A stretch of DNA of 51,878 bases from Myxococcales bacterium (GTDB lineage Bacteria; Myxococcota_A; Polyangia; JAHFDS01). The stretch spans positions 1-51,878 of the forward strand of contig JAHFDS010000013.1 of NCBI GenBank assembly GCA_023248855.1, written 5' to 3'. Position numbers and translations under genes: made by a program. The notes below the pieces were generated by a model. The model did no database searches and was not told the origin of the DNA. It saw nothing but the letters and a program-made list of their open reading frames with translations. Positions 10,086 to 16,917 of this stretch are shown here, piece after piece (position 1 is the stretch's first letter; every line of letters starts with the position of its first letter).

Positions 10086-10571
10086 CTAGGACTGTAGAGG
10101 GCATTTGATCGGCACGCATTTCAGGCATCGGCAGAGGTAACTGACCGAGCACCTCCAGCAGCCCTCGCCGGTGGGATCCTCCGCCGGCAGGACGGATTCC
10201 TGGGCTCCCTTCTGCGAAGCCTCGGCGCCGAACCAGGTTCCGAACATCTGATTGAGCTCATTGTGGCGCGCGCCCACCTCTTGCGGTGTTCCCGACAGCT
10301 GCCAGCGATGCACGGCCGGCCCCTCGCGCAGGGTCACCATCAGCGCGACCTGGCCAGCGGCCGGCGAGCGGCTGGCGAAGAAGTGATCCAGCTCGGTACG
10401 CGCGGCGGTCAGCGCCTGCGCGTCAGCGAACAGCGCCACGTGTCGCGCGTCCGCGCCCGAATACGCCACCTCGAGGGTGGCGTCCGAGCCGAGCACCTGT
10501 TGCTGCGCGGTCTCCGCGCCGCATCCGAGTGCGGCGCCGACCAACCATATCGAGACGAACATCGCCTTCAT
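10086..10571 (-). CDS. Small lipoprotein with cysteine-rich tail (paralogue 2)
   Basis: 161 residues. ATG with a strong GGAGG site six bases upstream. The signal peptide is MKAMFVSIWLVGAALGC, lipobox cysteine at 17. The middle domain aligns loosely in length and tone with paralogue 1. The tail CWRC, then CRCLKCVPIKCP, keeps the shared C-x2-C...C-x3-KCP pattern with one or two extra cysteines. It lies 20 nt upstream of paralogue 1 in the same direction and has its own ribosome-binding site. Function unknown. Confidence 0.75.
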   Translation of the reverse strand: MKAMFVSIWLVGAALGCGAETAQQQVLGSDATLEVAYSGADARHVALFADAQALTAARTELDHFFASRSPAAGQVALMVTLREGPAVHRWQLSGTPQEVGARHNELNQMFGTWFGAEASQKGAQESVLPAEDPTGEGCWRCSVSYLCRCLKCVPIKCPLQS

Positions 10572-10664
10572 CAGAGCCTCCGTGCGCCGGCCGAGCCGGC
10601 TCGATGTCGAAAGGAAATACGTTTGGGGAAAGTGGGGCGCCTAAGCGCCGCCGGGCCTCGGCGA

Positions 10665-10940
10665 TCAGCTGGCGTTGGGGCACTTGATCTGGTCGCAGTG
10701 CAGCTTGCCATCGGCGCCCTTGGTGCACTTGAGGCAGATGTCCTCGCTGAAGAAGGGGGACGCGGACGCCTGCGAGGGTGGCAGACGAACGATCATGGAC
10801 GACTGCTGCTCGCCCAGGTGCTCCGCCACCTCGTCGGAGCCCGGCTCCGAGCCCGTGACGTCACCCCCGCAGCCAAGCGCGCTGCCGCCGGAAATCCCGA
10901 TCACCATCGCAATGATTCGAACTGTCGAGCCAAGCTTCAC
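10665..10940 (-). CDS. Small lipoprotein with four-cysteine tail (paralogue 3)
   Basis: 91 residues, the shortest of the three. GTG start with AAGGAG upstream. The signal peptide ends GGSALGC. The middle is reduced to a short acidic linker, so the protein is almost only a lipid anchor plus the tail CLKC-x9-C-x3-KCP (ICLKCTKGADGKLHCDQIKC). This suggests the tail is the functional unit. It is the first gene of the three-gene minus-strand group. Confidence 0.75.
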   Translation of the reverse strand: MKLGSTVRIIAMVIGISGGSALGCGGDVTGSEPGSDEVAEHLGEQQSSMIVRLPPSQASASPFFSEDICLKCTKGADGKLHCDQIKCPNAS

Positions 10941-11165
10941 GGTCAGTCTCCTTGTTGGGTTGCGCTGTTGAATACGGGCGGGTCGAGCGGTGGTTACGGT
11001 GTGCAGTCGAGATGGCGTGCGCGGCCCGGTCGTCGGGCCGACTTGGGACCCGGCGGGGATCCTGGGGGGGCGTGGCGCGTCTCAAGGTCGGAGAGGAGAG
11101 CCCGACCATGACCGCCGCTTCGAGCGGGCCTGTTCGGCTGGCTCGCGCGCCCGGCGCCGGCCCAC

Positions 11166-11411
11166 GTGATGGGAGACGTCGAGCCGCGGCCCATGGGCGC
11201 GGTGGCGATGACGCCCGAGCCACCGCCGGTGCCGGAGATCGGGCCGGCGACACCCGAGCACCGGCCGATGGGCGAGGGCGCGCCGGAGCCGCACCGCGTG
11301 ATGGGTGGGGTGAGCCGCGTGGTGCCGCCGCCGAAGCCGCCGAAGCCGAAGCTCATGGGCAAGATCGCGGTGCACCCCGAGCGCCTCACTGGCGACGTCG
11401 CCAGCGATTGA
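11166..11411 (+). CDS. Small Pro-rich protein with MG-V repeats, possible frameshift at 5' end
   Basis: 81 codons from GTG 11166 (ATG at 11169). The product is built of irregular repeats that each begin with MG followed by a small or hydrophobic pair (MGDV, MGAV, MGEG, MGGV, MGKI) in a Pro/Glu-rich context. This periodicity supports real coding. The ribosome-binding site is poor at 11166. A good GGAGAGGAG precedes an ATG at 11108 in another frame, and the sense frame is open back to 11112 (reading GLFGWLARPAPA). The original gene may have started at 11108 and suffered a one-base shift. No signal peptide is seen in the visible part. Confidence 0.4.
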   Translation: MMGDVEPRPMGAVAMTPEPPPVPEIGPATPEHRPMGEGAPEPHRVMGGVSRVVPPPKPPKPKLMGKIAVHPERLTGDVASD

Positions 11412-11428
11412 TCCCCGCCTCGGGGAGC

Positions 11429-11986
11429 CTATTCAGGTTGGCGTGCCAAGCCGACCCAGAGGCGCACAAGCGTTGGGTAAACAAGGCGATGAATGAGCAT
11501 GGACACAGCTGCGATGATGGAGGCAATCGCTGCAGGCAGCACCACACCAAATACGAAAGTCATTCCCAGGACGAACCCCAGCACGCACTCCGCTCGGTAC
11601 ACCGGCAGCAGCAGCGCCAGCAGCAGCAGGCCTTCGAACACATAGTCTACCAACGTCGCGTACCCGAAGCTGAAACAGCTCGAAAGCAAGACGCCGAACA
11701 GCAGCGAGCCCGCGAAGCCAGCCAGGACAGAGTTCGGCAGCGCGCTTGATTTTCCGTCGGCAAGAGCCGCGCTGCGCTTGTTGATACGGCCGATCAGATG
11801 CCAGGTCAGCGCAGGCAGCAGAAGAAGGCCCCACCAATTGGAAATGGCAGGTAAGTCGGCACGATTCAAGATGTGATGCCGGAGCACGCCACCATGGAAG
11901 TGCTCCCAGCAGAGGTGAGCCATTTCTGCCAGCAGCGCGAGCACGGCGCCGTACAGGCGCAAGCGTGGCAGTCGTTTCTCGTCCAT
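11429..11986 (-). CDS. Hypothetical multi-pass membrane protein
   Basis: 185 residues with about five hydrophobic segments: near 11-30, 48-66, 86-108, 114-130 and 134-165. A histidine-containing stretch (HLCWEHFHGGVLRHHI) lies at residues 24-39 between the first two, and the C-terminal tail is basic. No family was recognised. GC and codon use are slightly lower than in the neighbours. It is convergent with the MG-repeat gene and 20 nt downstream of the ureidoglycolate-lyase-like gene, though co-transcription is unproven. Confidence 0.7.
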   Translation of the reverse strand: MDEKRLPRLRLYGAVLALLAEMAHLCWEHFHGGVLRHHILNRADLPAISNWWGLLLLPALTWHLIGRINKRSAALADGKSSALPNSVLAGFAGSLLFGVLLSSCFSFGYATLVDYVFEGLLLLALLLPVYRAECVLGFVLGMTFVFGVVLPAAIASIIAAVSMLIHRLVYPTLVRLWVGLARQPE

Positions 11987-12005
11987 TGGAGGCTCGTAGG
12001 GCCGG

Positions 12006-12680
12006 CTAGACGCCGCGGAGCGGCACGGACAGGTAGTAGCCGAATTCGGCCACGAAGTCGACCGCGACGCAGGCGTGGACGCGGCCTTGCTTGTCGTCGA
12101 ACACGGCGTCTTCGGCGAGCGGGAAGACCGGCTGGTGCCAGATGCCCGGGAAGATCTGGATGCCGAAGCTGCCGTCGCAGTAGAATGCGACGAAGTCCTC
12201 CGGTCGCACGTCGTCGCCGGCGAGCGCGAGCAGCGCGACGAACGGCGTCCCGTGGCGTGGCCAGAAGACCTGGCCCCCGTCCGGGTGGTAGTTGGCCTCG
12301 CGCACCAGCACCCGGTCGTAGCGCGGGCTCGTGCCGGCGCTGCTGGCGGTTCGGGGGTCGGCGAACCAGCCGGTGACGTAGTGCCCGTCCACCGCGTGGT
12401 TCCGGGCGATCATGAGATCTCCCTTGCGCGTCATGACGAAGTCCCCTTCGGTCACGCCGCCCTGGTTGCCCGTGCCGGGCTCGACGCGCCGCCACCCGAG
12501 CGCCGGCCAGGTCGCGATGATCACGTCCTCGGTGGCGAAGTCGTCGACGATCCGGCCGAACGCCTCGAACCGCGGGTCCCTCGCGTCGAAGAGGGGCACG
12601 TCGCACACGCGGATGCCGGGCGCGTCGATCGCGACCATCTCGGCCATGGGGATGCAGGGCGCGGGGGCGGCGGCGCTCAT
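12006..12680 (-). CDS. Ureidoglycolate-lyase-like (AllA superfamily) protein
   Basis: 224 residues. The second half matches the AllA/ureidoglycolate-lyase cupin-like fold: ANYHPDGGQVFWPRHGTPFV, ALAGDDVRPEDFVAFYCDG, FPGIWHQPVFPL and DKQGRVHACVAVDFV. AllA releases urea from ureidoglycolate, but many family members lie outside purine catabolism. Its ATG overlaps the TGA of the PhnZ-PhnY fusion gene (ATGA), so it is translationally coupled to phosphonate oxidation, not to allantoin genes. It may act on an aldehyde-level product such as a glycolaldehyde or glycine adduct. That is speculation. Confidence 0.75.
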   Translation of the reverse strand: MSAAAPAPCIPMAEMVAIDAPGIRVCDVPLFDARDPRFEAFGRIVDDFATEDVIIATWPALGWRRVEPGTGNQGGVTEGDFVMTRKGDLMIARNHAVDGHYVTGWFADPRTASSAGTSPRYDRVLVREANYHPDGGQVFWPRHGTPFVALLALAGDDVRPEDFVAFYCDGSFGIQIFPGIWHQPVFPLAEDAVFDDKQGRVHACVAVDFVAEFGYYLSVPLRGV

Positions 12681-14077
12681 CGGATCGGGTTGCCGAGGTT
12701 GAACACGGACTGCTTGGCGGCGTAGTCCACGCCCGGTACGCGCTCGCACTCGGGCGGGAAGTGGAGGCGCTTCTGCTCCACGTAGTCGTCGCGACGGTCC
12801 CCCTCGGAGGCACGGTTGTAGGTCACGTAGAGCGCCCGGCGCCCGCGCGCGCTGCGGTTCGGGCCCGATCGGTGCGGCAGGTACGAATCGAAGAACACCA
12901 GGTCGCCCGGCTCGACCGGCAGCGGACGCCAGGCGAGTCGCGCTTCCACCTCGGGCGCGAGGGTCCCGCCCGCGGTCTGCGGCAGGGTCTCGTAGACCTC
13001 GACCGGATCGGAGAACTCGAGGCAGCCATTGTCGGCGTCGGCGGCGTCGATGGCGACGAGCCAGGTGATGTGGTAGCGCTGGCCGAACGACGTGAACGCC
13101 GGCGCGTCCTGGTGCGCGGAAAAGCCTGCGCCGCCCGGCAGCTTGAAGTTGATCTTCTCCTTGAACAGATGCGGCGCTTCGCCCATGAGCGCCGTCAGCA
13201 CCTTCCGGACGCCGGCGCCGCGCAGCAGCTCGGCGAAGCCGGCATGGAAGGGGATGAAGTTCTCGACCCGGCACAGCTGCCGCGGCTGGGTCGCGGAGGA
13301 CTCGAAGTACTTCATCCACTTGCCCGGCGTCTCCGGCCAGGCGGTGACCTCCTCGGTCCACGCGCGCAGCCGCGCGAGGGCCTGGGCGGAGAACGGGTTT
13401 CTGATGACGAGCCTGTGGTCGCGCTTCCATTCGGCGAGGTGGTCGTCAGTGAGCTCGATCGAGAGCATCGGCGGGGTCTCCTGGTCGTGGGTGAGCGCGT
13501 CGCGCTCGAGGTGACGGCACAGCATGTCGCGGTATGCGCCGAGGCCGGGGACGTCGGCGTGCGGGTCCTTGGCCGCCTCGTCCCAGGCACGGACGGCCAG
13601 GATCGCGGACAGCTCGGGGCGGTCCGCGTACGCGTCGGCCTCGGCGTCGGGCATGGGCCCTCCCTGCCAGCGCAGCGTCGTGCGCGAGGCGTCGGAGAGC
13701 CGAGCGGCGTAGCCGGCCTTGCGTGCGCACAGGTATCGCTTGGCGGCCACGTGCTCGCGCACGGGCGTCGCGAGCGCCTCGGAGGCCCCGTACGCGAGGA
13801 GCAGGTCGGCGCCGATGCGCTCGTGATCGATCACGCCGAACCCGTCCATGACCGGAGCGTCGGGCGCGACGAGGTGGCCGACGTCGTGGAACAGGGCCGC
13901 GAGCACGAGCGTGTCGGCGGCGCCTGCACGGCGGGCGCGGGCGGCCGCCTGCAGCGCGTGCTCGAGCTGCGACACCGGCTCGCCGATGTAGCCGCGCTCG
14001 CCCGCCGCGGCCAGGCAGGCGAGGAGCGCGTCGGCGCGGTCGGCGGCGGAGAGGCCGGGCTCGGGAACGAGTCTCAT
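12677..14077 (-). CDS. PhnZ-PhnY fusion: phosphonate-oxidising HD dioxygenase plus Fe/2-oxoglutarate hydroxylase
   Basis: 466 residues. Residues 1-190 are a PhnZ-type HD domain with every diiron ligand at PhnZ spacing: H40, H64, D65, H85, H109 and D166. Tyr30 and Glu33 stand where PhnZ has its gating Tyr24/Glu27. K113, S131, T134, Q138 and R163 match the phosphonate pocket. Residues 204-466 are PhnY-like, with HQD at 322-324 and the distal His402 in LPHRSGPN. PhnY hydroxylates 2-aminoethylphosphonate; PhnZ then cleaves the C-P bond, giving glycine and phosphate. A trimethylated substrate (TmpA/TmpB type) is an alternative. Met204 has AGGAGA eight bases upstream, so PhnY may also be made alone. 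The start could instead be GTG 14101. Confidence 0.85.
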   Translation of the reverse strand: MRLVPEPGLSAADRADALLACLAAAGERGYIGEPVSQLEHALQAAARARRAGAADTLVLAALFHDVGHLVAPDAPVMDGFGVIDHERIGADLLLAYGASEALATPVREHVAAKRYLCARKAGYAARLSDASRTTLRWQGGPMPDAEADAYADRPELSAILAVRAWDEAAKDPHADVPGLGAYRDMLCRHLERDALTHDQETPPMLSIELTDDHLAEWKRDHRLVIRNPFSAQALARLRAWTEEVTAWPETPGKWMKYFESSATQPRQLCRVENFIPFHAGFAELLRGAGVRKVLTALMGEAPHLFKEKINFKLPGGAGFSAHQDAPAFTSFGQRYHITWLVAIDAADADNGCLEFSDPVEVYETLPQTAGGTLAPEVEARLAWRPLPVEPGDLVFFDSYLPHRSGPNRSARGRRALYVTYNRASEGDRRDDYVEQKRLHFPPECERVPGVDYAAKQSVFNLGNPIR

Positions 14078-14130
14078 GCCCCAAGGAAGCCACGCGGCCA
14101 CCCATCATTCAACTCATGATTTTCTATGCA

Positions 14131-14153
14131 TGCCATAATCCAGAGTTATGGCA
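14131..14153. promoter_or_regulatory. LysR-type operator overlapping the lysR start codon
   Basis: Perfect 8-bp inverted arms TGCCATAA and TTATGGCA flank a 7-bp spacer. The core ATAA-N7-TTAT contains the T-N11-A motif of LysR-family sites. The downstream arm includes the ATG of the lysR gene, so binding would directly block its expression. The divergent fusion gene begins 54 bp away, which suits activation of that gene from the same site. Confidence 0.65.
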
Positions 14154-15062
14154 GTCAGCCTCACGCAGCTGCGCGCCTTCCACGCTGTGGCCAGGCACCA
14201 CGGGTTCACGGCGGGCGCCCGGGCGCTCCACATCAGCCAGCCCGCCGTGACGGCCCAGGTCAAGGCGCTCGAGGCCGAGCACGGCGTGGAGCTCTTCGTC
14301 CGCCGGCCGCGCGCCGTGGACCTGACGCCCATCGGCAAGTCCCTCTTCGCGGTCGCGGAGAAGCTCTTCGCCTGCGAGGACGACGCCGCCCGCCTGCTCG
14401 ACGAGGCGGCGGCGCTCCGCGGCGGCGGCCTCCGTGTCGGCGCCGATAACCCCTACCAGCTCATGCCGCTCCTGGCCGCGCTGCGGACGAGGTTGCCGGC
14501 GGTCACGGTCGAGGTGTCGCTCGGCAACAGCCGCGCGGTCGCAGAGGAGCTCGCGCGCTACGCCATCGACGTCGCGCTGCTCGCCAGCCCGGCCGTGGCG
14601 CCGGAGCTCCACACGCTGACGTTCAGCCGCGATCCCGTCGTGCTCGTCGTGGGCGCCGCGCACCCGCTTGCCGCGCGCCGGCGAGTCGCGCTGTCGACGC
14701 TCGACCGGGCGCCGATGATCAGGCGCGAGGAGGGCTCCCGCACGCAGGAGGAGTTCGATCGTGCCTGCGGCAAGGCCGGGGTGCGTCCGCGGTTCCCGGT
14801 GCAGGTGAGCGGACGCGAGGGGCTCCGGGAGGCGATCGCCAGCGGTCTCGGGATCGGGGTGATCTCTCGGGCCGAGCTCGGCGCCGATCCGCGCCTTTAC
14901 CCGATCCGGATCGAAGGGGTGGACATCTCGCTCGAGGAGGTGGTCGCCTGCGTGAAGAGCCGGCGCGAGGCCCCGCTCATCCGCGCCTTCCTCGAGATCG
15001 CCGCCGAGGCCGCGCGACCGACCGCGGGGCGAACGTGGAAGCCTGGGTCTAGAGCAGGATGA
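14148..15062 (+). CDS. LysR-family transcriptional regulator of the phosphonate locus
   Basis: 304 residues. The N-terminal winged helix is at 1-60 (LTQLRAFHAVARHHGFTAGA, then ISQPAVTAQVKALE). A periplasmic-binding-protein-like effector domain runs from about residue 92, including RREEGSRTQEEFD and SGLGIGVISRAELG. It is divergent from the PhnZ-PhnY fusion. LysR regulators are usual partners of aminoethylphosphonate catabolic genes, so the ligand may be the phosphonate or an intermediate. The start codon lies inside its own predicted operator. No Shine-Dalgarno sequence is visible, which suggests a short or absent leader. Confidence 0.9.
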   Translation: MAVSLTQLRAFHAVARHHGFTAGARALHISQPAVTAQVKALEAEHGVELFVRRPRAVDLTPIGKSLFAVAEKLFACEDDAARLLDEAAALRGGGLRVGADNPYQLMPLLAALRTRLPAVTVEVSLGNSRAVAEELARYAIDVALLASPAVAPELHTLTFSRDPVVLVVGAAHPLAARRRVALSTLDRAPMIRREEGSRTQEEFDRACGKAGVRPRFPVQVSGREGLREAIASGLGIGVISRAELGADPRLYPIRIEGVDISLEEVVACVKSRREAPLIRAFLEIAAEAARPTAGRTWKPGSRAG

Positions 15063-15075
15063 GGACCTATCAGTG

Positions 15076-16728
15076 CTATTTCGACGCCACGCCGAGGGCC
15101 TGAGGACCCGCGCTCAGGATCAGGAGCCCGCGGTAGGCGTCGGCCACATAGAGCCGATCGCCCACCTTGTCGATGCCCAGCGCGCCCTGGAAAAAAAAGG
15201 CACCCTGGGACTCGGCGGGATCCCAGGTGTTGAAATACGCGGTTTGCCGCGGTTCGGCCGGATTCGAGAGATCCAGCACCCGCACGCCGTCCTGGTAGTG
15301 CGCGATGTACGCACGATCTCCGTCGGCGAGGATGTTGTGGATGCTGACCTCGGGCCGCGTCTGCCACTCGGAGAGCAAATGGATTTCTGCGGGGTTAGTC
15401 ACGTCGAGGATGCGCGCGTGCGCGCCGAAATCCTCGTCGCCGGTGATGCAGATCTTCCTGCCGCCAATGGTGGTCACCCAGCTCGAGTGATTGGTCATCC
15501 TCCTGGCGTAGCCGTCGTAGCGACCGAGCTCACGCGGCCGCAGCGGGTCGGTCAAGTCCACGATGATGAGCCCGGCGTCCCAGTAATCCAGGTAGGCGCG
15601 GCCGGGCTCCACATACAGGTCGTGCAACAGGGCGGCGCGCTCCGGCTGGTACAGCTGGCCGAGCTGGGTCGGTGCGCGCGGGTTCGAGATGTCGAACATC
15701 GCCAGGCCCGACGCCACACCGGTGCCGGCCCAGTCGATGGCGCACGCGTAGAGGGTGGTCCCCAGGATGAAGACGGAGTGTACGTTGTACCCATCCACCA
15801 GGTTGGGCAGCCGGACGGGCCTTGGGGGATTCGAGACGTCGAAGGACACCACGCCGTGCTTGTCCGACGCCATGAACGCGACGCCTCCAACGAGCTTGAC
15901 GTCGTTGTAGATCTCGCCGGCGGTCTGGATCGGCGCGTGGGCGACCTCCCGGATCGCCGCCGGATCGCTGACATCGAGGATCCGGAGACCATCGGAATAG
16001 CGAGCCAGGAAGGCCAGGTTGCCGGACACCCGCACGTTCACCGAGATGGCAGGGCCGCTGTCGCGGAAGACGCCCAGCTCGCCGAGCTTCGAAAGGCCGC
16101 CCGACTCTCCCTCGCCCACCAGCCGATCGACGCGACCGGCGCGGAAATGGCCGAGGCCGCATCGCCCGTTGAAGCACAGGGCATACGAGCCGTCGAAGTG
16201 GCTGGTGGCGGGGTCCGTATGGCAGGCCAGGATCGAGAGGATGTCTCCGGGGAAGCCTTGGAATGGGTGCTGGTAGAAGAAGAGCTCTGTCGAGCTCTGA
16301 TCGAGGTGCTCGAGCGGGGCGTCCTGGTACATGCTCGAGAGCCAGCCTTCGAGCGCGCCCGCGTTGCGGGTGAAGCGAGCGCCCGGTGGCAAGAGGCCCA
16401 GTCCGAGGGGGCCATCGAGGATCTCGAAGGCCCAGATGCCGTCGAGGGCGAGCTGGTCGAAGCCACCCGGCTGGCAGCCCGAACGATCGAAGTCCGCCGT
16501 GGTGGTGTAGGTGGGATGGGGGGGGACGTCGGCCGCGGGCGTCGCGTCCCGACTGCGGGGGGCCGCATCCGGGCGGGGCGACACCGCCGCGTCGATCGTG
16601 ACGGGGCCGTCGGTCGAGCCCGGCCCGTCGGCGGTGCGGCTCGCCAGACCGTGATCGCATCCGACCAAGGCGGACAGGAGGAGGACACCAAGAATGGCCC
16701 GGGTGGCGCGGTGCGCAGGTGATCTCAT
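15076..16728 (-). CDS. LVIVD-repeat beta-propeller lipoprotein
   Basis: About 550 residues from ATG 16728. The lipoprotein signal is LLLSALVGC, followed by a long Pro/Asp/Ala linker. From about residue 230 there are repeats built around LRILDVSDPAAI, VVSFDVSNP, LAMFDISNP, LIIVDLTDP, ARILDVTNP and VRVLDLSNP, spaced about 45-50 residues apart. This is the LVIVD-repeat pattern, predicted to form a beta-propeller displayed on the cell surface. The function of these proteins is unknown. It is convergent with lysR (13 nt apart). Confidence 0.83.
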   Translation of the reverse strand: MRSPAHRATRAILGVLLLSALVGCDHGLASRTADGPGSTDGPVTIDAAVSPRPDAAPRSRDATPAADVPPHPTYTTTADFDRSGCQPGGFDQLALDGIWAFEILDGPLGLGLLPPGARFTRNAGALEGWLSSMYQDAPLEHLDQSSTELFFYQHPFQGFPGDILSILACHTDPATSHFDGSYALCFNGRCGLGHFRAGRVDRLVGEGESGGLSKLGELGVFRDSGPAISVNVRVSGNLAFLARYSDGLRILDVSDPAAIREVAHAPIQTAGEIYNDVKLVGGVAFMASDKHGVVSFDVSNPPRPVRLPNLVDGYNVHSVFILGTTLYACAIDWAGTGVASGLAMFDISNPRAPTQLGQLYQPERAALLHDLYVEPGRAYLDYWDAGLIIVDLTDPLRPRELGRYDGYARRMTNHSSWVTTIGGRKICITGDEDFGAHARILDVTNPAEIHLLSEWQTRPEVSIHNILADGDRAYIAHYQDGVRVLDLSNPAEPRQTAYFNTWDPAESQGAFFFQGALGIDKVGDRLYVADAYRGLLILSAGPQALGVASK

Positions 16729-16917
16729 CAAGGACCGGGCACAGTGCACGCGCAGTGCCTGCCGGAACGCGTGATTGCCCGCGCGGAAATGCATCGGGGC
16801 CGACAGATCGGGCTCTCCCTGCGCAACAATTGCCTAGCTGCGCGATCGTTGCGTCAGGCAACTGGTTACCAGGCGTGGCGGCGTGGCGCTGATTGTCGCT
16901 GGCGGACGGTCTGGCGA

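Noticed and set aside
13468-14077. A separate phnZ gene ending before 13468
   Set aside because: The frame is continuous through the junction, so I annotate one fused gene and record the internal start as a possibility.
16862-16872. CTGGTTACCAG palindrome in the 16.73-16.92 kb intergenic region
   Set aside because: Short and single; the neighbouring regulator types give no reason to assign it as an operator.
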